DNA of 5,697 bases from an uncultured Erysipelotrichaceae bacterium (GTDB taxonomy: Bacteria > Bacillota_I > Bacilli_A > Erysipelotrichales > Erysipelotrichaceae): the NCBI GenBank assembly GCA_902782505.1, contig CACZNO010000228.1, positions 1-5,697 of the forward strand. Reading direction: 5' to 3'. Positions within the stretch are counted from its first letter, which is position 1. Every line of letters begins with the position of its first letter. The position numbers were made by a program, and so were the translations under genes. This document shows positions 1-5,589 of the stretch, piece after piece. The notes under the pieces were generated by a model that did not search any database, was not told the DNA's origin, and worked only from the letters and a program-made list of their open reading frames with translations.

Positions 1-179
1 AAACCAAGGGCTACGGTTCGCAGGTCGCGGAAACCGATTTCATCAACCGCGTCATCGGTCTTACCAAGGCGGAAGATCTCGATACGATCAGCGGCGCTAC
101 GATTTCCAGCACCGCGGTGAAAGACGGATTGACCGACGCGTTCACGCATTATGAACTGCATTATCTTTTGAAGGATTAG
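1..179 (+). CDS. rnfG: RnfG, C-terminal part (FMN-binding subunit of the Rnf complex), truncated by window edge
   Basis: The first complete codon is at base 3 and the frame runs to a TAG at 177-179, giving the last 58 residues of a protein that starts outside the window. The visible part contains D-T-I-S-G-A-T-I-S-S at local residues 27-36. This is the flavinylation motif of the RnfG/NqrC FMN-binding domain. In characterised members the threonine of SGAT carries FMN through a phosphodiester bond added by ApbE; here that would be the Thr encoded at 99-101. The upstream stretch KGYGSQV also fits the end of the FMN-binding fold. RnfG is anchored in the membrane with its flavin on the outer face and passes electrons within the complex. 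rnfE follows 12 bases later, the usual G-E-A order. The gene's start and membrane anchor cannot be judged from this window. Confidence 0.93.
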   Translation, partial: TKGYGSQVAETDFINRVIGLTKAEDLDTISGATISSTAVKDGLTDAFTHYELHYLLKD

Positions 180-191
180 GAGGGCTGAATT

Positions 192-968
192 ATGAAAAAA
201 CCGAATTTCTGGCAGTCTTTGATCCTTGAAAATCCGCTGTTCATCCAGTATCTGGGTGTATGTGCGGTCCTGGGGGTTACGACATCTCTGGATAACGCGT
301 TGGGCATGAGCGTGATCGTACTGATCGTATTGTTATGCTCCAACGTGCTGATTTCCGCGTTAAGAAAGTTTATTCCCAACGAGATCCGTATTCCGGTCTT
401 CATCGTCGTAATCGCGACGTTCGTATCGGTAGCGGAGATGCTGGTCAAGGCGTTCGCGCCGATCTTGTACGACAACATGGGTTCGTTCATCGCGCTGGTT
501 GTTGTCAACTGCATCATCTTAGGACGTGCGGAAGCGTGCGCTTCGAAGTCGACGATCGGCGAAAGCGCCAAGGACGCTTTGGTACAGGGTCTTGGCTACG
601 CGATCGCGCAGTTCTCGATGTCCATCATCCGTTCCTTCTTCGGAAACGGCGGATGGAGCTTATCCAATCCGTTTACCGGTAAACAGATCTTTGAACTCAC
701 GATCTTACCGGAAAGCCTGCGTCTGGGATTCTTCACCAAGGCGATGGGCGGATTCTTAACGTTCGGTATTCTGGCGGCGTTATTCACCGGTTACAAGAAC
801 CGTTGGGATGACGCGCGCAAGGAAGAACTGAAACAGGAACGCATCAAAGCCGCGTTGAAGATGAAAGCGGAACGTGAAGCGGCGAAGGCTGCCAAGCTTG
901 CCGCGGAACAGAAAGCGAAAGAAGAAGCGGAAAAAGCCGCGAATACGCCGGCGGAGGTGGCCGCATGA
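192..968 (+). CDS. rnfE: RnfE, integral membrane subunit of the Rnf ferredoxin:NAD+ oxidoreductase, with long charged C-terminal tail
   Basis: The 258-residue product is an RnfE/NqrD-type membrane protein. Hydrophobic segments fill about residues 15-200, consistent with six helices. The half-helix motifs GVCAVLGVTT (Cys24) and VVNCIILGRAEA (Cys107) are the family signatures; with the equivalent cysteines of RnfA these ligate the intramembrane iron-sulfur centre. The NCIILGRAEA form separates RnfE from RnfA. The start is fixed by AGGAGGG at 178-184, seven bases before ATG, overlapping the rnfG stop. Unusual is the tail from about residue 203: more than 50 residues rich in Ala, Lys and Glu, probably one long helix or coiled coil, making the protein longer than the roughly 200-230 residues usual for RnfE. 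Positive charge suggests it is cytoplasmic. It overlaps rnfA by ATGA, so the two are probably translated together in equal amounts. Confidence 0.95.
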   Translation: MKKPNFWQSLILENPLFIQYLGVCAVLGVTTSLDNALGMSVIVLIVLLCSNVLISALRKFIPNEIRIPVFIVVIATFVSVAEMLVKAFAPILYDNMGSFIALVVVNCIILGRAEACASKSTIGESAKDALVQGLGYAIAQFSMSIIRSFFGNGGWSLSNPFTGKQIFELTILPESLRLGFFTKAMGGFLTFGILAALFTGYKNRWDDARKEELKQERIKAALKMKAEREAAKAAKLAAEQKAKEEAEKAANTPAEVAA

Positions 969-1537
969 ATTACCTGTCTTTATTCTTAAACACCGTATTG
1001 ATCGATAACGTCATTCTGGTGCACTTCTTCGGGTTCTGCCCGTTACTGGGTGTTACCACCAAGAAGAAATCCGCGTTCGGCATGGGCCTGGCGGTCATCT
1101 TCGTCGTCATCGGAAGCTCCGCGATCACCTGGTCGTTATACCGTTTCATCTTAAAGCCGCTGAAACTGGAATACCTGGAATTAGTCACGTTTATTCTGGT
1201 CATCGCGAGTTTCGTACAGTTCATTGAAATGTTCTTAAAGAAGTTCATTCCGTCGTTATACAAAGCGCTGGGGATCTTCTTACCGCTGATCACCACCAAC
1301 TGTGCGGTTCTTTATGCCACGATGCAGAACATCTCCAAGGGTTACCGTTTCACGGAAACCATGGTCAACGCACTGGGTATTTCCGTAGGATTCTTCCTGG
1401 TCGTTTACGTTTTCGCGACGATCCGCGAGAAACTGCAGAAAGCGGATACTCCGCGCAGTTTCAAGGGAAATCCGATCGCTTTGATCGTTACCGCGTTAAT
1501 GGCGTTAGCGTTCAGCGGATTGGCGGGATTAGTATAA
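965..1537 (+). CDS. rnfA: RnfA, integral membrane subunit of the Rnf complex
   Basis: The 190-residue length is typical for RnfA. It is hydrophobic throughout, with about six predicted helices, and shows the paired motifs GFCPLLGVTT (Cys25) and TTNCAVLYATM (Cys113). In Rnf and Na+-NQR structures these cysteines, together with those of RnfE/NqrD, hold an iron centre midway through the membrane that carries electrons between the cytoplasmic and outer-face cofactors. RnfA and RnfE are paralogues inserted in opposite orientation, which agrees with the shared C-x-x-LGVTT motif seen here. GGAGG at 953-957, inside the end of rnfE, lies seven bases from the ATG, and the start overlaps the rnfE stop by ATGA. 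The next gene begins one base after the TAA. Confidence 0.96.
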   Translation: MNYLSLFLNTVLIDNVILVHFFGFCPLLGVTTKKKSAFGMGLAVIFVVIGSSAITWSLYRFILKPLKLEYLELVTFILVIASFVQFIEMFLKKFIPSLYKALGIFLPLITTNCAVLYATMQNISKGYRFTETMVNALGISVGFFLVVYVFATIREKLQKADTPRSFKGNPIALIVTALMALAFSGLAGLV

Positions 1538-1538
1538 G

Positions 1539-1730
1539 ATGAATTTCGTACAGATCCTGACGGCTTTGGCCTTGGTAGGAGGCTTAGCCGTACTCAACGG
1601 GTGGATTTACGTCAAAAACAAGAAGACACCGTTACCGGAAGGCTGCGAACCCTTCAGGGAATCCTGCAGCAACTGTCCGGCGGAAGAAGATTGCGTACTA
1701 AAGAAAGTGGAACGGAGTGTGAAACAATGA
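1539..1730 (+). CDS. Small single-helix membrane protein with four-cysteine motif, embedded in the rnf operon
   Basis: I do not recognise a named family with certainty. The 63-residue product has one N-terminal hydrophobic helix (about residues 4-25), a basic KNKK stop-transfer patch, and a short tail with Cys36, Cys43, Cys46 and Cys52 (C-x6-C-x2-C-x5-C, including SCSNCP). The positive-inside rule puts the cysteines in the cytoplasm. It starts one base after the rnfA stop, with only a weak GGCGGGA (1522-1528) upstream, and overlaps rnfB by ATGA, so it appears to be translated by coupling with its neighbours. This supports it being a real gene. The layout resembles NqrM, the small Cys-rich protein needed to mature the iron centre of Na+-NQR, and also the Cys-rich proteins found near FeoB. 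An iron-delivery or extra iron-sulfur role in Rnf is inference; no sequence homology to NqrM was established. Confidence 0.82.
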   Translation: MNFVQILTALALVGGLAVLNGWIYVKNKKTPLPEGCEPFRESCSNCPAEEDCVLKKVERSVKQ

Positions 1731-2029
1731 TACAGGCATTATTACTGGGTTTGGGTCTTGGAGGCATTTTGGGACTGGTTTTAGGCATCGCCAACAAGGA
1801 ATTCGAAGTTCCGGAAGATCCGCGTTTCGAGAAACTGACAGGACTGTTACCGGGATACAATTGCGGCGCCTGCGGATATCCGGGCTGTGCGGGATTGGCC
1901 AGAGCGATTCTCGACAAAGAAGTCGACGGTCTGCCCTGTAAGCCGATCAAACCGGACGCGCGGACAAATCTCAAGGAATATCTGGCGAATACGCCGGGAC
2001 CGGACGGTAAGACTATTAAGCTGAAATAA
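1727..2029 (+). CDS. rnfB: Short RnfB: membrane helix plus one four-cysteine Fe-S domain, no ferredoxin repeats
   Basis: The 100-residue product begins with a glycine/leucine-rich hydrophobic helix (residues 2-22), followed by the RnfB-type Fe-S domain with Cys46, Cys49, Cys54 and Cys71 (C-x2-C-x4-C-x16-C, core NCGACGYPGCAG). That spacing is the signature of the [4Fe-4S] domain found near the start of RnfB. Known RnfB proteins continue with two or more ferredoxin-type 4Fe-4S repeats that accept electrons from soluble ferredoxin, and are roughly 180-350 residues long. Here the frame ends at TAA 2027-2029, about 18 residues after a Pro/Gly-rich linker. GGAG at 1714-1717, nine bases upstream, supports the ATG inside the ATGA overlap. 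An earlier in-frame ATG at 1601 would displace the signal helix and is not used. The downstream DNA encodes another protein, so this looks like a natural short form and not a simple frameshift. RnfB assignment is good; how it receives electrons is open. Confidence 0.88.
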   Translation: MIQALLLGLGLGGILGLVLGIANKEFEVPEDPRFEKLTGLLPGYNCGACGYPGCAGLARAILDKEVDGLPCKPIKPDARTNLKEYLANTPGPDGKTIKLK

Positions 2030-2031
2030 AG

Positions 2032-2037
2032 TATGAT
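2032..2037 (+). promoter_or_regulatory. Possible -10 element for the alkD-rimO unit
   Basis: TATGAT lies three bases after the rnfB stop. The best -35 at 17-bp spacing is AAGACT (2009-2014), a poor match to TTGACA, so this is a weak call. If used, transcription would begin near 2043-2045, inside the left arm of the rnf terminator hairpin. The resulting transcript would lack most of that arm and would leave the alkD ribosome site unpaired. Confidence 0.3.
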
Positions 2038-2066
2038 AAAGTCAGTTTGAAAGGACTGACTTTTTC
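2038..2066 (+). terminator. Intrinsic terminator of the rnf operon, containing the alkD ribosome site in its loop
   Basis: AAAGTCAGT (2038-2046) and ACTGACTTT (2055-2063) form a perfect 9-bp stem around the 8-base loop TTGAAAGG, and the right arm runs into a T tract (2061-2065). This fits a Rho-independent terminator starting nine bases after the rnfB stop. The stem is AT-rich at the base, so termination may be partial. The loop and first stem base contain AAAGGA (2050-2055), the only plausible ribosome site for the gene starting at 2068. Confidence 0.78.
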
Positions 2067-2067
2067 T

Positions 2068-2745
2068 ATGAACATTCCCGAAGAATTAACGGCTTTGCAG
2101 GATCCGGAATATCAGGAATTCACCGCAAAGCTGCTGCATACGGACTATGAGGTGATGGGAGTCCGGTTACCGGATCTGCGCGCTTTGGGAAAAAAAGCCG
2201 CGAAGGAAACGGACCTGTTTGCGTACGCGGCCATCAAGAAACGCCGGCACGAGGAAGTATTATTGCTGGGCATCATGATGGGATATGCGAAAGAATCAAC
2301 GGAAAACCGTCTGGCTCTGATTGAACAGTTTACCGCCCAGTGCGACAGCTGGGGTCAGACCGACTCGGCAGTCACGGGATGGAACTGGATCAAAAAGGAT
2401 CCCGCGCCGTACCGCGAATGGATGATCTCGCATCTGAACGACGAAAGAGAAATGTTCCGGCGGATGGCATTCTTGATCGCGATGCGGTATTATCCCGGTA
2501 GGGAAGATACCGAAACTGTGCTGGAAAGTCTGGATCGGGGCGGATCGGACGGGTATTACGCGCGGATGATGATTGCGTGGTATCTGGCCGAACGGGCCAA
2601 TCTTTACCCGGACAGAATCAGGGACTACCTGGCGGAAAACCGTCTGGATGCCTGGACGCATAATAAGGCGATTCAGAAGATCCGGGAATCCTTTCGGATC
2701 GAAAAGGAATACAAGGAAGAAATGACGAGGTTGAAACGGAAATGA
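2068..2745 (+). CDS. AlkD-family DNA alkylation repair protein (HEAT-like repeat DNA glycosylase)
   Basis: The 225-residue length and motifs match the AlkD-like DNA alkylation repair family of Firmicutes. Motifs are GVRLPDLRAL (31-40), the active-site stretch SWGQTD with Trp95 and Asp99 (W-x3-D, the same spacing as Trp109/Asp113 of Bacillus cereus AlkD), YYARMMIAWY (163-172), and the C-terminal signature WTHNKAIQKIRES (196-208). AlkD enzymes are all-helical HEAT-like repeat proteins that remove positively charged alkylated purines, such as N3- and N7-alkyl adducts, from DNA without flipping the base. Start choice: a TTG at 2047 lies inside the terminator loop, while ATG 2068 has AAAGGA (2050-2055) 12 bases upstream and matches the usual family start. 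The stop overlaps rimO by ATGA. Conservation of the Asp suggests an active glycosylase, though substrate range cannot be read from sequence. Confidence 0.9.
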   Translation: MNIPEELTALQDPEYQEFTAKLLHTDYEVMGVRLPDLRALGKKAAKETDLFAYAAIKKRRHEEVLLLGIMMGYAKESTENRLALIEQFTAQCDSWGQTDSAVTGWNWIKKDPAPYREWMISHLNDEREMFRRMAFLIAMRYYPGREDTETVLESLDRGGSDGYYARMMIAWYLAERANLYPDRIRDYLAENRLDAWTHNKAIQKIRESFRIEKEYKEEMTRLKRK

Positions 2746-4040
2746 AAAAGAAAGCGGGAATGATCTCCTTGGGATGCGCAAAAAACCGGGTGGACTCCGA
2801 ACGCATCATGGGCTTACTGAAAGAAGGCGGATTTGAAATCACGCCGGACGCGAAGAAAGCGGACGTTCTTTTCGTCAACACCTGCGGGTTTATCGATTCC
2901 GCGAAGGAGGAATCCGTCAATGCGATTCTGGAGATGGCGGAATACAAAAAGAATAAGCGCAAAAAACTGATCGTGACCGGATGTCTGGCACAGAGATATC
3001 TGGAGGATCTGAAGAAAAAACTGCCGGAAGTCGATCGGTTCATTCCGATTGACGACTATCCGCGCATGGCGGAAATTCTGGAAGAGGAGATCGGATTAGG
3101 AAAAACACATCCGAATCCGGAACGCTATCTGTCGACGGAACCCTGGGCGGGGTATCTGAAGATCGCGGACGGCTGTTACAACATCTGTGCGTACTGCGCG
3201 ATTCCTTTGATCAAGGGAAAGTACGCTTCGGAGCCGTTTGAAAAGATGGTTGCGGAAGCGAAGATGCTGGCGAAGCGCGGAGTGAAGGAAATCACGCTGA
3301 TCGCGCAGGATACGACGATGTACGGAGTCGATCTTTATCATAAAAAACGCCTGGGCGAATTGGTGAAGGAGATCAACGCAATCGAGGGAATCGAATGGAT
3401 CCGGGTTCTGTACCTGTATCCGAGCCAGATGGATGAAAAACTGCTGAAGGAACTCAAGGAATGCGGCAAGTTCGTTCCGTATTTCGATCTGCCGATGCAA
3501 TACGGCAACGATAAGATCCTGAAGGCGATGAACCGCGCGACCACGGTCGAAAAGTTCCGGAAGATCGTTGAGAAGATTCGCGGGATTTTCCCGGACGCGG
3601 TTTTCCGCACCACGATGATCGTCGGATTCCCCGGGGAAACCGAGGAGGATTTCGAAAATCTTCTGGCGTTTGTGAAAGAGATGAAATTCGACCGTCTCGG
3701 GGCTTTTGCGTACTCCAGGGAAGAAGGCACAAAGGCGTATGATATGAAGCCGCAGGTGCACTGGAAGACCAAGGAGCGCCGGTTAAAGACCCTGATGGAA
3801 TGCCAGGAGAAAATCTCCGAAGAGTGCGCGCGGAAGTTTGTCGGAAGAGAACTGGACGTGATCCTGGAAGGCATTGACGAGGCGACGGGCATGTATTACG
3901 GAAGGAGTTATGCCAGCGCGCCGGATGATATCGACGGGGTCGTTTATGTCGGTTCGTACAAGGAACACCGCTTCGGAGAAACCGTGCGCGTAAAGGTTTC
4001 CAACGCGGATATTTACGATTTATACGGCAGCGAGGAATGA
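2742..4040 (+). CDS. rimO: RimO, ribosomal protein S12 methylthiotransferase (radical SAM)
   Basis: The 432-residue protein has the three parts of a methylthiotransferase. The N-terminal MTTase domain has Cys12 (GCAKNRVDSE), Cys48 (VNTCGF) and Cys81 (TGCLAQ), which bind the auxiliary 4Fe-4S cluster. The radical SAM domain has C-x3-C-x2-C at Cys145, Cys149 and Cys152 (DGCYNICAYCAIPLIKG) and later VGFPGETEEDF (294-304). A C-terminal TRAM domain lies from about residue 367, with YYGRSYASAPDDIDG. GCxKNxVDSE and CAIPLIKG favour RimO over the tRNA enzymes MiaB and MtaB. RimO adds a methylthio group to the beta carbon of a conserved aspartate in S12, in the cytoplasm. Two sites look unusual: QYGND (253-257) where QHxSD is typical, and KGKYASEP (158-165) where an arginine-rich stretch is usual. 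The ATG overlaps the alkD stop; GAGG at 2727-2730 is the nearest ribosome site. Confidence 0.94.
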   Translation: MKKKAGMISLGCAKNRVDSERIMGLLKEGGFEITPDAKKADVLFVNTCGFIDSAKEESVNAILEMAEYKKNKRKKLIVTGCLAQRYLEDLKKKLPEVDRFIPIDDYPRMAEILEEEIGLGKTHPNPERYLSTEPWAGYLKIADGCYNICAYCAIPLIKGKYASEPFEKMVAEAKMLAKRGVKEITLIAQDTTMYGVDLYHKKRLGELVKEINAIEGIEWIRVLYLYPSQMDEKLLKELKECGKFVPYFDLPMQYGNDKILKAMNRATTVEKFRKIVEKIRGIFPDAVFRTTMIVGFPGETEEDFENLLAFVKEMKFDRLGAFAYSREEGTKAYDMKPQVHWKTKERRLKTLMECQEKISEECARKFVGRELDVILEGIDEATGMYYGRSYASAPDDIDGVVYVGSYKEHRFGETVRVKVSNADIYDLYGSEE

Positions 4041-4063
4041 AAAGGCTTTCATGAAATAAGGCG

Positions 4064-4091
4064 TTGAAAACCCCGAAATCTCGGATATAAT
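4064..4091 (+). promoter_or_regulatory. Sigma-A-type promoter of the purine permease gene
   Basis: TTGAAA (4064-4069) and a perfect TATAAT (4086-4091) are separated by 16 bp. The predicted start near 4098 leaves a leader of about 20 bases that carries GGGAGG (4103-4108), eight bases from the ATG at 4117. A small inverted repeat, CCGA-AATC-TCGG (4073-4084), occupies the spacer and could be a repressor site, though such short repeats occur by chance. The leader is too short for a purine riboswitch. No terminator separates rimO from this promoter, so read-through from rimO is possible. Confidence 0.75.
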
Positions 4092-4116
4092 GAACACATA
4101 AAGGGAGGCAGGGGTT

Positions 4117-5484
4117 ATGCTTGAAAAACTTTTCCATTTAAAAGAGAAGAATACGAATGTAAAGACCGAAGTAATTGCCGGCTTAACTACGTTCATGACG
4201 ATGGCGTACATCCTGGCGGTCAACCCGAGTATCCTCGGGGTGAGCGGAATGGATACAGGCGCCATTTTTACTGCGACGGCGTTAGCTAGCGCGATTGCTT
4301 CCTTCTGTATGGCAATGTTCGCGAATTTACCGTTCGTCCTTTCCGCCGGAATGGGCTTGAATGCGTACTTCGCTTACACGGTATGCGGTCTGATGGGATA
4401 TTCCTGGCAGGTTGCGTTAACGGCTGTTTTGGCAGAAGGCTTGATCTTCATCGTATTGTCTCTGACAAACGTTCGTGAAGCGATCTTCAACGCGATTCCG
4501 GCAAGCTTGAAAGTTGCGGTTTCGGTTGGTATCGGCTTATTCATTTGCTTTATCGGCTTACAGAACGCCCACATCGTTGTGGACAGCGCAACTTTGGTCG
4601 GTATGTTCTCGTTCAGCGGTTCCATTTCTTCGGGAACCTTCAACTATGAAGGAATCACCGTGTTGTTAGCGCTGATCGGCATTCTGGTTACCGCGTTCTT
4701 AGTCATCAAAAACGTCAAGGGAAACATCCTTCTGGGCATCCTCATTACTTGGGGCCTCGGCATTATCTGCCAGCTGACGGGATTATATGTTCCGAATCCG
4801 GACGCCGGCTTCTACAGCCTGATTCCTTCGGGCATCGTGTCCTTACCGGCTTCGGTAAGCTCCACTTTATTCAAGTTCGACTTCGCGTTCATCGGATCGC
4901 ATGTCGGTGACTTCATCGCCATCGTCTTCGCGTTCTTATTCGTTGATATCTTCGATACGCTGGGCACCCTGATCGGCTGCGCGGCGAAAGCGGATCTGCT
5001 CGATGAACAGGGAAGACTGCCGGGCATCAAGGGCGCGTTGCTCGCGGACGCGATCGGCACGACCTGCGGCGCTTGCTTGGGTACTTCCACCATCACGACC
5101 TTCGTTGAATCTTCTTCGGGTGTCGCGGAAGGCGGACGCACCGGTTTAACAGCGGTTGTTTCCGGTCTGTTCTTCTTACTGGCGTTATTCTTCAGCCCGT
5201 TATTCTTAACGATTCCGTCCTTCGCAACGGCACCGGCTCTGATCGTTGTAGGTTTCTTGATGATGCAGCAGGTCACCAAGCTGGACTGGAGCGATCTGGT
5301 ATCGGCGATTCCGGCATTCATCTGCATCTTCGCAATGCCGTTCATGTATTCCATTTCCGAAGGTATCGCATTAGGTATCATCTCGCATGTGATTCTGCAT
5401 GTTCTGTGCGGCAAGGCCAAGAACGTCACACCGCTGATGTATGTCTTAGCGGTAGTCTTCATCCTGAAATACGTCATTCTGTAA
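4117..5484 (+). CDS. pbuG: NCS2-family (AzgA/PbuG type) purine permease
   Basis: The 455-residue hydrophobic protein has the length and motifs of AzgA-like nucleobase transporters (COG2252): TTFMTMAYILAVNP near the N terminus (24-37), GMGLNAYF (78-85), the helix-8 motif FVDIFDTLGT (275-284), and the helix-10 motif GTSTITTFVESSSG (322-335) with Glu331, followed by GRTGLTAVV. These acidic residues of helices 8 and 10 line the purine site in the family. About 14 membrane segments are expected, in the UraA-like 7+7 inverted fold. It imports a purine base, probably hypoxanthine/guanine or adenine, by cation symport for salvage. The symbol pbuG reflects family resemblance; PbuO- or AdeP-like specificity is equally possible. 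It has its own promoter and terminator and appears monocistronic. Start support is GGGAGG at 4103-4108. Confidence 0.94.
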   Translation: MLEKLFHLKEKNTNVKTEVIAGLTTFMTMAYILAVNPSILGVSGMDTGAIFTATALASAIASFCMAMFANLPFVLSAGMGLNAYFAYTVCGLMGYSWQVALTAVLAEGLIFIVLSLTNVREAIFNAIPASLKVAVSVGIGLFICFIGLQNAHIVVDSATLVGMFSFSGSISSGTFNYEGITVLLALIGILVTAFLVIKNVKGNILLGILITWGLGIICQLTGLYVPNPDAGFYSLIPSGIVSLPASVSSTLFKFDFAFIGSHVGDFIAIVFAFLFVDIFDTLGTLIGCAAKADLLDEQGRLPGIKGALLADAIGTTCGACLGTSTITTFVESSSGVAEGGRTGLTAVVSGLFFLLALFFSPLFLTIPSFATAPALIVVGFLMMQQVTKLDWSDLVSAIPAFICIFAMPFMYSISEGIALGIISHVILHVLCGKAKNVTPLMYVLAVVFILKYVIL

Positions 5485-5509
5485 CAGGAAGAATACGAAG
5501 CCAAAATTT

Positions 5510-5535
5510 ACGGCAGGCTCAGGCCTGCCGTTTTA
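5510..5535 (+). terminator. Intrinsic terminator after the purine permease gene
   Basis: ACGGCAGGC (5510-5518) and GCCTGCCGT (5523-5531) form a perfect, GC-rich 9-bp stem with a TCAG loop, followed by TTTTATGTT. It lies 25 bases after the permease stop. An A-rich run (5503-5506) upstream of the stem could extend pairing with the T run and give some terminator activity on the other strand. Confidence 0.92.
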
Positions 5536-5552
5536 TGTTCGGTTCGAGTTTG

Positions 5553-5583
5553 TTCATTCGGCAGTTTTTTGCTGTGATATAAT
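5553..5583 (+). promoter_or_regulatory. Extended -10 promoter, probably for a gene beyond the window
   Basis: TGATATAAT (5575-5583) is a perfect TATAAT with the TGn extension. A -35 region is poor: TTCATT at 5553-5558 would need a 19-bp spacer. Extended -10 promoters often tolerate a weak -35. A CGGCAG (5559-5564), followed by a T run, lies in the spacer. No gene begins before the window ends, so the target is presumed downstream. Confidence 0.5.
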
Positions 5584-5589
5584 AAGAAT

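Noticed and set aside
335..759. Alternative + strand frames inside rnfE
   Set aside because: They are low-quality Arg/Ser-rich shadows lying wholly inside a gene with clear family motifs.
1601..1726. N-terminal extension of RnfB from an upstream in-frame ATG (142-residue version)
   Set aside because: It would put 42 polar residues before the membrane helix and overlaps the small Cys-rich gene. ATG 1727 has its own ribosome site and matches the RnfB start.
2047..2067. TTG start for alkD at 2047
   Set aside because: The codon lies in the terminator loop on top of the only ribosome site, and the seven extra residues do not belong to the family. ATG 2068 fits better.
2030..2400. Frameshifted remainder of RnfB (ferredoxin repeats) downstream of its stop
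   Set aside because: No CxxCxxC pattern appears in any frame here; the DNA encodes AlkD and is preceded by a terminator.
4047..4056. TTTCATGAAA palindrome after rimO as a terminator
   Set aside because: The stem is short and AT-rich with no T run after it, so it is not a convincing terminator.
4092..4116. Purine riboswitch ahead of the permease gene
   Set aside because: Purine transporter genes often have one, but the leader from the clear promoter is only about 20 bases, too short for the aptamer.
4812..5504. Long minus-strand open frame opposite the permease gene
   Set aside because: Its product has no recognisable motif, no ribosome site, and is a codon shadow of the permease. The same holds for the other antisense frames opposite rnfE, rimO and alkD.
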